A stretch of DNA of 64,000 nucleotides, from contig JAGPXD010000004.1 of the NCBI GenBank assembly GCA_020746995.1, positions 2,108,001 to 2,172,000 of the forward strand, read 5' to 3'. How positions within the stretch are numbered: the first letter of the stretch is position 1; every line of letters starts with the position of its first letter. The notes below the pieces were generated by a model. That model was not told where the DNA came from. It worked only from the letters and a program-made list of their open reading frames with translations, and made no database searches. The position numbers were made by a program, and so were the translations under genes. Source of the DNA: Plectosphaerella cucumerina (Eukaryota; Ascomycota; Sordariomycetes; Glomerellales; Plectosphaerellaceae). This document shows positions 1-11,534 of the stretch, in pieces.

Positions 1-2481
1 GGCAGTGCTCAGTATCCTCTTGGAGGACTTGCCCTCCTTGAAACAGGTGACAGGAGAGCCCTTTCCTAGAGCGTCTGCCTGTCAAGCTGGTTAGGTTCGT
101 CTTCTTCCCACGCCCCCTTCCCCCACGTACACTTCTCAAAGACCTTGTTCTCTCTTACGGCGCCACGGCCGGCCAGTCCCTCTATACCCCCATTGCCACC
201 AACGGCGCAAGGCAGGGGTGCCATGATCCATGATGACGCGAGGACTAGCCTTCCTGCAGGGACAGGGACGCTGCCGAGGCGGGGAAGCCATCGTCGGAAG
301 GGCCGCGCGCCGTGCGCTATCCCCTTCAGCTACACATTGGACGAGATAAGCATTGAGACATGGCTTGCGCATCCTCGACGTGCCTCGCGCCTCAGTCTCG
401 CACTGAAAGCCATGGCCCATGATAGGGCTGACGTCTGAGGCCATCACGGCGCCACTCGGAGGGGATGTCGGGACGACTGCATGCCGGCAGCCGTGACAGC
501 GCCCCCTGTTCGACCCCGAGCCCCCGATGATGGGACGAGCTGGTTGACGATATCGCCCTCGCGAACGCCGACGACCGACAGTCCCCGCGGAGACCTTGCC
601 GCAGACTACGCGGCAGAACCGTTGCGCAGCACGGCAAGGCAAGGCTCTGCGTGGCTTGGGTGCCCTAGCAGAAAGGGAGAGTCCCACCCTTCCGTGGACT
701 CCACGGTGCTGTTTGCGGCCGGCCTCGCCGAGAGGTCGTACAGACGTCACGCCCCAAGCTCCGAGACAGGCGCGCGCATGATCTACCGCCGTCCAGATCC
801 CCTCGTCGATTATGCAGTCTGCAGCAGTCAAAGGCAAGACATGGGTGGAGATAACCGCACACTTTCTCCATGATGGGAGCTCCGAAGGAACTTAGTCCCG
901 TCGAGACCGAGACGACTCAGAGAGTACGACACAGAAAGACCTATGACATGAACGATCCGGCCCTCGGCGCGTCCATGGCTCCGCATGTCACCCCTGCCTG
1001 CCTCTGCCTGCCACACCCCTTCTCAAAAGAGTCGACATGTCTCAGTAATGGGCCGTGAGACACTGCGCGGAGCACGAGGCTATCCCCCTTGAGGGAGGAA
1101 GTCAGGCCGCGACCCGCTCTCATTGGACGGCTGCTGGTGAGGCAGAGGTTCTGCATGCGGAAGACCTCCTCGGGGAGGCAGAGTGCCGCCTCGCCTCGCG
1201 CCTCGCCTCGCCGGGGAAGCTCTGGCCACATCGGGAGAGGCGGGTGAGGCTGGGCTGGCCCGCCCCCTTCGCTTGTTCTGGGGGGTTTTGGGCCAAGGCT
1301 CCCTTTCTTCTAAGTTCTCGCGCCCCGAGGCGGGGACCCTCTCTCGGGCATGGAGCGAGGGAGGGCGTGCCCGTTGGGAGGAGCTCTGACAGCTTTCTTC
1401 GTCCCCCGGGCCACCCTCCCCCCCACCCCTTGTGAGTTGCTATCTGTTTGCGGCGACGACTGCCAGGCGGGAGGTCCTTGGCGATCATGGCCTCGCAGCG
1501 GGCCGGGGCACTGTCAGGCGGGCGTTTGTTTGGGATGGCAGGCCGGCTTGCATGGATTTTGACTTGACAGCCCGGCGCGGCCGCTGGGGAAACGGGGGCG
1601 TGTGATGGCGGGTGCAACGTTCCTGACGTGATGTGCAGGGGGGGGGGGGGATCGGGAGCGCTGGAATGCTCGTCGTTGGCCGGGAGTCGGGGATTGATCG
1701 AGACAAGATGATGCGATGGATTTTCACGGCGTCTTGGATTTTGCTTGGATGATTCATTTCCCCGCGTTGCATGTGATAGACAAGGACAATGTTCACTCAT
1801 GCGCGTTGCTCAGGTATTGTGAGGTATCTTTTTGGACTCTTTTTGAATTCTCTCTGGTCTTGGTAGGTAGGTAGGTAGGTAGGTATCTGACACCAAACTC
1901 CGGAATTGTGAACTCCGGGACGCATACAAACACCACACGAGTAAAAAGGGAAAAATAAACCAAACCAAGATCCGAGCAATGAATCGTTTTGAAACCCATC
2001 CACCACGTTTTCCTCCACACACTCGCGTCCGGCCCCTCCTGCGCTGGTGTAAGGTATGTTGTTGGCGGATAAGACAATGATGTGACAAAGGAGAGAGAGA
2101 TAGAGAAGAGGGCGAGGCCTCGGCGGGGGTCGCGATTAGGAAATAAAACCGGTCCGTACAGGAGATTTTGTCGCGAGACGTAGTTGTGAGGATTAAAAGA
2201 CGTTGTTGAGTAAAAAAGGGGTGGTGGTAGTAGTAGTAGTAGAGGCCTGGGGCTTCACACCCAACAGGCGGGAGAAGTATCGCTGGAGAGAAAAAAAGGG
2301 AGCACGGATTGGGGAAAAGGGGGACCGTGAATGATGATGGTACAGGATAATGGGTGCGGAATGTCCTCCCAGATGCCCAGCTCTGGGGCTTTTTGCGTTC
2401 CTGATTTCGTTTAGCCGTCAAGGCTAGGGGAAGAAGGGAAGAAGAGAGAAGAGAAAACAGAGACGAACGGGGAGGGGTGCT
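1..2481. other. Gene-poor left flank and wetA 3' region
   Basis: No coding region can be supported. Open frames occur on both strands but are low-complexity, overlap each other and show no recognisable domain. The stretch has a 13-G run at 1638-1650, a GGTA tandem repeat at 1862-1885 and a short TAG repeat near 2228-2242. The part next to 2482 is probably the 3' UTR of wetA, since that gene reads leftward. Confidence 0.5.
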
Positions 2482-4836
2482 TCAGTATGTGGTGAAGCCC
2501 TCCTCCATCAGCTTGTCAATGTCGCCGCCGGCGTCGCGGACGGCCTTGATGGCGGCCTCGCTCATCCGACGCCTCTTCTCTTGGGCCTCCTTCTCCCTCC
2601 TGGCCTTTGTCTTGCTGCTACCCGACGGTGCGACGCCCGTCATGAGCACGTTCTTGTCGCTGGGGGTGAAGTTGACGAAGCCGCCTCCGCCACCGCCGCC
2701 ACCGTTGCTGAGGTCGATGCCGAGGCCGACGGTGCTGCCGTTACTCGCGGTGCGGATGTGGTGGCGGGCGGTGGTGGCGTTGAAGGAGCGGCGCTTCTTG
2801 ATGCTGCTGGCCATGACGGGCCCGCCGACGACGGAGGAGCCCGATGAGTTGCGCGAGCGGCCTTGCGGTGTCGGGGAGACGGAGGACGAGTCCCGGCGTG
2901 TCCGGGAAGGAGGTCGCTGGCGGCGCATGGGTGTCTGGAGGTGCCTTGTGCCGGCCGAGGGAGCGCGGGGCATGCGTGGCCGGCGTTCCGTCTGGGAGCC
3001 TGGGTGCGGGTGCTGCTGTGGGTGCTGCATGTGGTGGTGTTGCTGAGGCGGGAGGTGCGTGTAGGCGTTGTGGACGACCGGGGAGGACGAGGACCGGCTG
3101 TGGTGCGGGCCGCTGGGCATACCCATCATCATGCCGGACATGTCTGGGCCAGAGACGGGGATCTGGGGAGTACCGTAGGCGCCATAGGACATGTCAGGGC
3201 CGTCGGGGTGGACGTGCAGGGCGAGGTTGTACGAGGCGTTGCGGGCGTTCTGGGCTTGGAAGTGGGCGTTGACGGCGTTGACGTCGACACTGCTATCCCA
3301 CCAGTGAGCTCCATCGATGGAGCCGTCAGGCTGGGCGAAGGAGTTGGCCCAGGCGATGGCGCCCTGGGAGTCACCCTGAGACGAGGGCCAGGCAGCCTTG
3401 CTGGTCTGGGACACGGGACCGGCCTCGTGAGAGCCCATATGGGTGGTGGTGGGAGAGAAGTACATCTCTGCCTTGTCATCGTCCATGATGGGCGTGTCGA
3501 GAGGTGTGTGCGGGGAGCGCCTGTACATGCCGTGGACCTGGCTGACGGGGACGCCGCCGAAGGGGTCCTCGAGCATGCCGCTGCCGAAGTTGGCGGACAT
3601 GCCCTGGGGAATGGTGGCGCTGTTGGGAGGGGAGAGGGGGAGGCGGGGATCGGCTGTCATGGCCATCTGATGATGATGATGCTGAGTTGGTTCAAGCTTG
3701 ATGCCTTTGGGGAGGGAGGTTGCGGGTGAGATGGGCCGGCCGATGGCAACAGTGGACATGTTGCTCTGGTTATAGTCTTGGGGAGAAGGGTCGTTGGCAG
3801 CTGTGCGACGATGGGACGACGAGCTAGCCTTGGAAGACCGGACGGTGGCCGCCTTTTGTTGGATCTTAGACGCAACGGCCTTGAAGAAGCTGGTGGTGGT
3901 GGTAGTGGCAGTGGAGGCCGGCCGGCGGGCAGCGGCGGAGGCAGCGGTGTTAGTGGCGGCGGAGGCTGTGGTGGTGGTGGCAGCAGCGGCAGCAGCAGCA
4001 GTGGGGTGTTGGTCCGTGGTGGCCGGGCCTTCTCGTCCTTGGCGAGGATGGGGGGTTGGATGTTGTGATAGTGAGACAGTCCCCAGGGGATGAGGAGTAG
4101 GAGGAGGCCGAGAGGGTGACGCTTTCAACGATATGCCCTCGAGGCGCAACAGCTCAGAGTCAGAGATCGACTCAGACGCGCCGGGGCCCAGAGGGGCCGC
4201 CGGATAGGTCGACGCCTGTCCGGTTCTTTGTTCTCGGAGGGGGCGGGCGATCGCCGACGAAGACTGGACGCCCGTCGCCGGTGGGGGGACGGACGAGAGA
4301 AAGTCTCCAGACCCCCCAGGCGCCAAGGGAAAGGTGGCAGCGGAATCAGCTGTCGCGCTAGGCCTAGCTCCCATGGACGGAGGGACATGGTACAGAGGTT
4401 GCTGCTGCTGCGACGAGTGGCAACTAAAGAGGTCGTCCAGATCGTCCGATGCGCTGGTCGTCGACGCCGACCCATCCATGGGGCCTAGTTCAAAGTAGAA
4501 CGAATCGGGTAACACGTCGGTCAGCTCATTGCCCGCCGTGCCAGACATGCCCTCCAGGTCGAGAAAGTCGTCGAAGCAGAGCTCCCCGCCGCCGGCAGAC
4601 CCGGTGTTGCCCGTCCCTGCCGCTAGGCCGTCCAGGAAGTCACCGCCGTCCGCCGCCAGGTCCCAGTCCATATCGGACGAGGAGCCGCTGCCGCCTTGAG
4701 AAAAGTCGACTGAGTCCCCCGGTAGATGATGCGCCGCCGAATATGCCCCGTCGTCCATCTCGCTGCTGCTGCCGCCGCCCCTGTGCACCAAGGTGCTCGT
4801 GCCTGGACGGCCAAAGTGCGGGACGTCTGCTGACAT
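2482..4836 (-). CDS. wetA: Conidiation regulatory protein WetA (ESC1/WetA-related)
   Basis: WetA is the last regulator in the BrlA-AbaA-WetA conidiation pathway and controls spore-wall maturation and dormancy. The single-exon frame encodes 784 residues. Most of it is low-complexity (Ser, Pro, Gln and His runs, acidic N-terminus). The last 80 or so residues hold the family signature: a KKRRSFNATT basic stretch, NFTPSDKNVLMTGVAPSGSS, and the basic KTKARREKEAQEKRRRMSEA helix near the C-terminus. I start at the ATG at 4836 because the frame extends only 12 codons further, to a GTG. The length is larger than Aspergillus WetA (roughly 550 residues, from memory) owing to the low-complexity inserts. 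Identification rests on the C-terminal domain. The 6.7 kb upstream has no convincing gene, and its near end carries clustered AbaA-type sites, which fits known control of wetA by AbaA. Confidence 0.87.
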   Translation of the reverse strand: MSADVPHFGRPGTSTLVHRGGGSSSEMDDGAYSAAHHLPGDSVDFSQGGSGSSSDMDWDLAADGGDFLDGLAAGTGNTGSAGGGELCFDDFLDLEGMSGTAGNELTDVLPDSFYFELGPMDGSASTTSASDDLDDLFSCHSSQQQQPLYHVPPSMGARPSATADSAATFPLAPGGSGDFLSSVPPPATGVQSSSAIARPLREQRTGQASTYPAAPLGPGASESISDSELLRLEGISLKASPSRPPPTPHPLGTVSLSQHPTPHPRQGREGPATTDQHPTAAAAAAATTTTASAATNTAASAAARRPASTATTTTTSFFKAVASKIQQKAATVRSSKASSSSHRRTAANDPSPQDYNQSNMSTVAIGRPISPATSLPKGIKLEPTQHHHHQMAMTADPRLPLSPPNSATIPQGMSANFGSGMLEDPFGGVPVSQVHGMYRRSPHTPLDTPIMDDDKAEMYFSPTTTHMGSHEAGPVSQTSKAAWPSSQGDSQGAIAWANSFAQPDGSIDGAHWWDSSVDVNAVNAHFQAQNARNASYNLALHVHPDGPDMSYGAYGTPQIPVSGPDMSGMMMGMPSGPHHSRSSSSPVVHNAYTHLPPQQHHHMQHPQQHPHPGSQTERRPRMPRAPSAGTRHLQTPMRRQRPPSRTRRDSSSVSPTPQGRSRNSSGSSVVGGPVMASSIKKRRSFNATTARHHIRTASNGSTVGLGIDLSNGGGGGGGGFVNFTPSDKNVLMTGVAPSGSSKTKARREKEAQEKRRRMSEAAIKAVRDAGGDIDKLMEEGFTTY

Positions 4837-5154
4837 GGAGGGGGGTGAAAAAGGGGGTGTGGGTGATACCACGGCTCTCCAAGCAAGTGTCTCTCCTCGA
4901 GATGGCGAGAGGGAGGGATAGAGAGAGTGTGTGTGTATGCCTGTAAGAAAGACAAGAGAGGGTCGAGGTCGACGGGAGCAGCGTAGGAGGGTGGTAGCTG
5001 CCCTGGCGCCAGGGGTTTCCTTCGTCCTGGGGTCCGGGAAAGGGGGGGAGATCGTGAGATCAGACGGGGGAGTGGGTGGATCGCGAAAAGGGGAAAATGG
5101 CCGGCCGGCTGCTTCTGCTCTTCTGTGTTCGTTTTCGGCGATCTCGACAAGAGA

Positions 5155-5585
5155 AGAATGGTGTTGTGAAGGAACGGAAAGGGACAGGATGGAGAAGGAA
5201 AGGGACTGGACAAGGAGAGCAAAAAAGGGCCCAGCCGGGGATGAGGGTCTACTTGTTCGCCAGATGGCCGCTTTTGGGAGACCAGGAAAGATAGCGGGTC
5301 AACAAAATACGACCTGTCTCGAACGACTGCCAGGGCAACGTAACTGAGTGCGGGAGCGAAATCGATGGCGGGCCTGGAATGTTCGTCCCTGAAGAATGAG
5401 ACCCCCCGTCGCCCATGAAGACCCGAGACCTGAGACCTCGAAACCGGAGTGAGCCAGCCAAGGCCAGGGCCAGCCCGGGGTCCGGGTGGGGGAAAAGGGA
5501 GCGCATTTTGACGTCTCCCGCACACGAGGAATGTCGCTGTCCCCGCTGCCAGGGCAGTTGCCAGAGTGAGGCACATCGCCATTCC
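5155..5585 (-). promoter_or_regulatory. Cluster of five AbaA-type CATTCY sites upstream of wetA
   Basis: CATTCY, the response element of the TEA-domain regulator AbaA, occurs in minus-strand sense (as RGAATG on the plus strand) at 5155-5160, 5376-5381, 5393-5398 and 5528-5533, and in plus sense at 5580-5585. All lie 320 to 750 bp upstream of the wetA start. About 0.4 sites would be expected by chance in 431 bp at even base composition. Several looser BrlA-like AGGG motifs are also present but are too degenerate to weigh. Binding is inferred. Confidence 0.5.
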
Positions 5586-7527
5586 AAACTCTCCGGGTCT
5601 TCGGTCACCAGGTGGTGGGTTGGCGGTACCGTCTCCTGCGGCAACCACCCGATCGCCGGCCGGGACGGTGTCGGGTAATTTGGCGGCTCTATGCCCTTCT
5701 CTGACAGGACCGATTCCCGTTCCTTGCTCCTTTGGTTGCTGGTACGAAAAATAGCCTTCTGCCATTTTGCGTCCGGCCGGCCGACTCAGGCCCCCTCCGA
5801 CCTCAGCTCGTCATGGTGCCCGTGGTGCCCGAGTTGCCTTGGCCAGGGCTGAGCGAGCGGCCGGCCGGGCGAGGGAGCGTGCAAGTGCCAAGGCCTGCCT
5901 TCTGCTTACCTGCCGTGCGCGCCTTGCGGAAATAGAACAAGCGTGCGAGAGGGCGGAGGTCGGCCGGCGCAAGTACCGCGGCACAGGCTGGGGCAGCGCG
6001 AGGAGTCTCCGCGAGGAGGCTCCGAACAGGCCATCCCCCGCTCCATCTATGGCTCCATGCAACAAGCCTTGCAGCCGCGTGGCAGCAGTTCGGTCGAGGT
6101 CCCCCCCCCCCCTTTGTCCCACGTACAAGCTGCCACCCAGCATGGCCGGTCGGGCGCCACCCCTCAGTCGACCGAGCTCACGCCCAGTCAGAGTCGCCCG
6201 TGGGGTCGGCATCGCGTATTCCGCGCAGAGGCGCAAACTAACAACGGCTGACAGTGCGGGCACAGGAGGCCCCGGCTCTGGCCAACAGGACGCGCACTGC
6301 GATGATGACGATGATGCCATTCGGGCGACAGAGGTGGGATGGCGCGCTCTCCTTCTCGCCGCCGGTCTGCCCGACCGCACCTAACGGTCGGTACGCCAAG
6401 GCCTCCCAGCCCGCCCTGGCCCACGACGAACCGACTGGTAGAGGAGACTGGACGAGGGTGACTGGACTCGCCGAGGCAACGTTGGAGTCGACATGCCGAC
6501 CCTAGCTGGTCATGTCATATGCAAAACAGAGAGAGGGAAAACCCACCGTGAGCCCGAAGTCGAGGCTAATGCAAGGTCTGCGTACGACGACGCACGATGC
6601 ATGTCCCCGGCGGCAGCGGCTATGACAAGAGAGGATTAGGGTGAACGCATCGACGTTGCTGGAGGCCCACCGGCAGCTCGAGCATGTGGCCGACCAACGT
6701 CGTGGGGGGACGTGGAGGGACCGACGGTAAGGTGAAGTCGGTCGTTGATGATGGTGACCGGGGTCACGAAGCATCGAAACATGAAACAGAGGCTGAATGC
6801 ACGTCGATCGTTGGCGCATGGCGAGTGAGGGGTTGCTGACCCTGGCAACCTGGTCAACAGGGGGGAGGGTGTGTGGCAGCGTGTCGCGATTGGGGGCCGG
6901 GTCTGGGAAGCTGTCCCCCGGACCTGCCAGACTGCCGGTGCCCCTTTTGCTGCATCTTGTCAGCCACTGCATCGTGAATTCGCTCCTGATTGTGGCGCGA
7001 AGGTTGCTGTGGATGGAGATGGGTGCTGAGGCATGGCGGCGCGGTTGACGTAAGTCGGCGAGGCCGGTAGTCGGGAACTATTTGCGACGAACTATCCTCG
7101 TCAGCAACCCGAGTCGTACGTTCGGAGACTTGGCATCTGGCAGATTCTATTCCCGGGCCGCGGCGGCCTCTCCGCTGCTGTCAGTGACATGCATCATGCA
7201 ATGTGTACACGTTTGTCTGCCGCAGTAGCGGGTGATGAATGGCGGCATGATTGATCGTGGGGGCGCGAGGGCCCCTTTTCATTCATATGATTATGCTGGT
7301 TCGTAAAGCAGCGCATCTTGTGACATCCGGACATGAAAACAACCGAGTCCTGCGCCTAGGTGTGGCGCTGCCCTGCTCTGAACAAATGATATGAGAAGTC
7401 GGAACCAGCGAGGCCAGCCTCGCTGGTCAGCCGCTTCGCTCGTTGAAACGCATGTACAAGGTATCGAGAAAGATTTCCGTGAAAATTCGAAGATGATTGC
7501 GGACATTGAGCCGCTGCCTGGACAAGA

Positions 7528-8181
7528 TCATGAAGCCATGCCTAGCCCTGGGGGGTGCAACAGGTTGTCGCCGCCAAGATGCTGCCTTCGCATGCGTGGT
7601 CTCTTGCACATCCGGGGCCTGTTCTTCACGACGCCGTTCCAGGCCAGGGCGGCGGGGCCGGCGCCCTTCATCCACGTCCTTGTGTTCCCAGCGGCGGCAT
7701 TTGCCTTCCACAAGGCAAGTGTGGCGTCGGCCCATGATGTGTCTTCGTGAGACTGCCCCTCGCAGAAGCCTTCGTCGACTGCCAAGACGTTGTCCGGCCC
7801 TGGGTCTGGGGCGATGAATCGGTCCGAGGGTATCTTGTCCACGTCACCACGAAAGTCTCCATTTGGCATCGGGCGTGCAAAGTGCGGTGAAGATGCTGGG
7901 CTGGTGGTGCTGTCGCCTGATGAGGCTATGGCAGGTGGATGAGGGCCAAGGGTTCTTGGATGCGGCCTCGTGGGGAGCGGAGATTGCCGTTGTTGCGAAG
8001 TTTGTGAACTTGGAGAGAGGGCAAAGTCGTCCTGTATCCGAAGTGTTGTAACACTGGCATCAGGCATCGCCACTGTTGGCGAAAAAGTTGCCTCTGCCGG
8101 AGCCATATGGCGTGTTCTGGGCTGGTATTGAGCTATCACTCGAGTCTTAGCTTCCATGGCGGTGACGTGGCGACCGTGCAT
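7528..8181 (-). CDS. Doubtful open frame, 217 residues
   Basis: The frame starts with an ATG and encodes 217 residues with no domain I recognise. The N-terminal half is Ser/Pro/Thr-rich; the C-terminal half has a less biased stretch (around ALWKANAAAGNTRTW) that looks more protein-like than neighbouring open frames. No introns, signal peptide or membrane segment are evident. It could be a real hypothetical gene, a fragment, or chance in GC-rich DNA. Confidence 0.2.
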   Translation of the reverse strand: MHGRHVTAMEAKTRVIAQYQPRTRHMAPAEATFSPTVAMPDASVTTLRIQDDFALSPSSQTSQQRQSPLPTRPHPRTLGPHPPAIASSGDSTTSPASSPHFARPMPNGDFRGDVDKIPSDRFIAPDPGPDNVLAVDEGFCEGQSHEDTSWADATLALWKANAAAGNTRTWMKGAGPAALAWNGVVKNRPRMCKRPRMRRQHLGGDNLLHPPGLGMAS

Positions 8182-11100
8182 GTCAAGGGACTCACCTATG
8201 AGCTTGATGGGACGCGTCGCAGGGTGTTCTTGTATCCGGTTGCTCAGAGGAAGCGGACTTGGGGATCGTGGGCAATGAGACTGGCGACCTGGACAAGCTC
8301 AGGTACCTAGCAATCGAGGATGCTGAGGTCTAGATAATCAGGAAGCTGCCCTGGCCAAGGCAAGAGCCCGCGCGGGGTGACGTGACACGAGGCTCCAGAC
8401 CAGCGCACGAGCTACCAGAGGCAGGAAGATGACTGGGTGGTTCCTTCCTGGAAGCCGAAGTCAAAGAGATGGACGCGGGAATGCACAAGGCACCAGACTG
8501 GCAGGTACCGACCGCTTGGGCAGGTGTCATGTGTCGCGTACCGGCGGCATGGTCGGCGACTGGAACGCTTGGCCACTAAGCGTCCATGGAAGGAGCGTCC
8601 TGGTTCGGTGCCTAGGAGGTGTGGGCGGGAATTGACTCTGATGGTCGCTGCACGTCTCGGCTTCCGGAGTTGGGGAGGATGATTGATTGGAAGCTTGCAA
8701 CGACGCTTGACGCCCGTTGTGCGCCGGGGCTGATGGGCGCGCAATGGTATCATCGGGAGTCTGGACTTGGACTTGGACGGACTGTCGATGTCTAGGTAGG
8801 TAGGTAGGTACGGTCTGGATTGGAGGGAAGGAAGGACTGGAGAGTGAGATGTGCTTGGGAAGGAGCAGTCCAGTGAGAGAGAGGTCTGGATTGACGGTCG
8901 CTGATTGGCCACTTTTCCGAACAGACCAATCTCCTGTTTCATCTCCGCCCTAAAGCTCCGAACTGCGCGCGCTGAAATCGTTCGCTCATTTCCCAGGCCC
9001 AGAACAGCATCCTCTTCGTGTCTTCTTTGCCAGTACCTGTCTATTTCGATGGCATTCCCGTGTCGTTTCCTGGTAAAGAATCAGCCACGGTCGTCATGCT
9101 GAGACATTCCGCCTATCTTCAAGGCTACAGTACCCGACAGTCGGTTGTCGTAGGACTGAGGAACCCCGCGCGCCATGACCCTGGCAGCCTTGGGCTGTCT
9201 TCAAGTTCACTCTATCCCGCCATGGCATGGTCGCCGCCTCCTCCGTCAACGACAGCCGCCGGCGGGGGATCCAAAACGTCGATCATCCCATGACAAACTA
9301 TCCTCTCGGGAAGCCGGCGTGCCGGTCCAGCGCTGCCAGACAAGTTGACAGCTGGATGGACAGCGCTCCAGCCCCCGCGGCTGGGCCGCCAACCTCTGGT
9401 GGCTGACGATTAGCATGGGCCTTCGCACAACCCTACGATCGCCCCTTGCCCTTCGCAGCCGCTGCCCGAGACATGCAGTCCTGATCGGTTGTTTGCCGAC
9501 CAGCCACAGCGGCACGGCCAAAGATCCTCCCGAACGCCTTGATACCCTACGCTCGATCGGCCGCGAGGGGTCCAGTCTCCGGTCACGCCCACAGCCTGCC
9601 CATCCCACCGCCGTCATCTAGGTCACAGGACGCCAACGCCCCTCCCCCGCAAGGCCACGATGCAGGGACGAAAGCGGACGGCCTCGTTCATGGTGAAACG
9701 ACCGGTCCCTTGCGGTACGAGCTCCGCTAGCCGGTGGCCAGCCCTACGAAGTTATGATCGATTGGGAAATGCCTGGCGAAGAAGGAACTGTCATCTATCG
9801 GCCGGCGCTTCTCATCAGCCCGTGATACTGCACCGCGAGTCGAACTCCGAGCAGAACCGCAACCGGCCGGCTGGGAGTTGATGCCCTCGGGCCCGAGAGC
9901 ACGGGTGGTCTTCGTTGGGCCTGGGATATTTGCCTGGGGCGTCTGGCGTGAAACTCCCCTTCAAACCTTACTCATGGCCTGGACTCGTGCGGATGATCGG
10001 CCTGGGGAGTCGGCTCCAAATCGACAGAACCTGCGGACAAGATTTCGATTCTTCAGCATCATCGTCGAGCTGAGCATTGTCAGGCTGAGCATTGGTCAGC
10101 CGCGGAGGTTGTTCCGAAGCTACCTATGCTCTTGCGTTTCGGGATGCTTGCTCCCGTGCGGAGATGGCTGCGTGCAAACCGTCTGACTCGACCTGTCAGT
10201 CACCCGTCCCTTCGGGTTCAAGGGCGTGGCGATCTTGCCTGGGTCAGGTAGAGTGCTGTTTCTCAGGCACGTGCTCACCTTCCGCTGACGATGTCCGGTC
10301 CGCAGTAGAGTCGGAGATTACGGGTGTCTGTCTCCTGAAGGACCGGCGGACATGTGCTTGCTTACAGAGTCAATCTCACGTCAATGCGCATCCATGATGA
10401 GGTGCTCGCCGCAATAGGCCACACAAAGCATGGTGTCGTTGTGAGGCCGACGTCATGTTTCCTGTTCGTTCAGACACACTCAAGCAAGCTACATCCCGCG
10501 AGTCGTGCCCATGAGTGCGCCCTTCTGTGAGCGGTGCGTCCCGTCTCGCCGGCGGTCTGATCGTCCCGGTGCCGGTTCCGGGTCCCCACTCAAGCGGCCC
10601 CGGAGACGGAGAGCACGGGGTGTCACGACACGGAGCGCCGTCGAGAGTGTCGAACCTTGCTCCGACTCAACGGCCGCCGTAAGCAATGCCCAAGGCTTTC
10701 TTCAGATGGCCCCTTTCTGTCATGAGACATCCATGTCGGGCCGGGCCATCCATCCCACGGCCAGACGGCACACTTCAAGGACTCGATCGCCCCTATTCTG
10801 CCGGGGGTAGAAGCCTGAGCCAATCAGCTGCTGTATCACCGCCAATGTCTGTAAGCGCCGACCCCTCGAAGCTCGCGGCTACAAGCTGGACTGCGTCGCC
10901 CACCGACCGGATGCCGCTGCCATTGGCCACCGCGGGGCATCCATCAGGCATTCGGGCCTCGAATGGAGAAGCGAGCCCGCTGCAGGAACACCAAAACCTG
11001 CATCATCCTGCGACTGGCGGATGTCTCGGTAGAGCCCAGGACTTTCGGGGCTTGGGGGCCAAGGGCGATGACAGGGGTCCAGCTTCAAGCTCTCCACTCT

Positions 11101-11534
11101 GCTGCGTGCTGCGGTGCTGCTGCATCTTCCGTTATAATATCCTGACGCGACCCTCGTCGGACCTTGTCGCGAGCTTCCCTTTGCTTGAACCCTTGCGCAG
11201 AGTTGCCAACACCCATTTTCATATCCCCAAGAAGCCTTTATTGTCGCCGGCGCGCCTTTGTACCGACTGCTTTGTTCAAGTTCCACAGGCTCAGCCTCGG
11301 AGTCCGACACCAACCCAAGGTGAGAGATCACACGTCGGATGCAAGTGCGGGGCAAGTAGAGCTCAAGTTGCCAGCGACCTCGACCGACCGACCGACCTGA
11401 TCATCTCGGCCCAAACTTGAAGCTGACGGCATTCTCCAGCATTATTCTCGTCGCCAACATCGTCTGCGATCAAGGTGCTCGCCGAAGCGCTATTTGCACG
11501 AAGCTAGAATCCTTCTCCCGAAACCCTAGCGATC

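Larger units (their letters stand above)
4837..11534. other. 6.7-kb gene-poor region between wetA and the AIM24 gene
   Basis: No convincing gene is visible. Near wetA it contains the CATTCY cluster described separately. A C-run lies at 6101-6112 and a TAGG tandem repeat at 8793-8810. Open frames at 5767-6384 (+), 5811-6380 (-) and 10686-11420 (+) are compositional. One minus-strand frame at 7528-8181 is listed separately at low confidence. The right end must hold the AIM24 promoter. Long upstream regions are common for fungal developmental regulators, so unseen non-coding transcripts are possible. Confidence 0.5.

Noticed and set aside
4623..5765. 380-codon minus-strand frame overlapping the wetA start and promoter
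   Set aside because: It overlaps wetA in another frame and is low-complexity, with no domain.
10686..11420. 244-codon plus-strand frame upstream of the AIM24 gene
   Set aside because: Compositional, with overlapping frames on the other strand; it sits in the AIM24 promoter.
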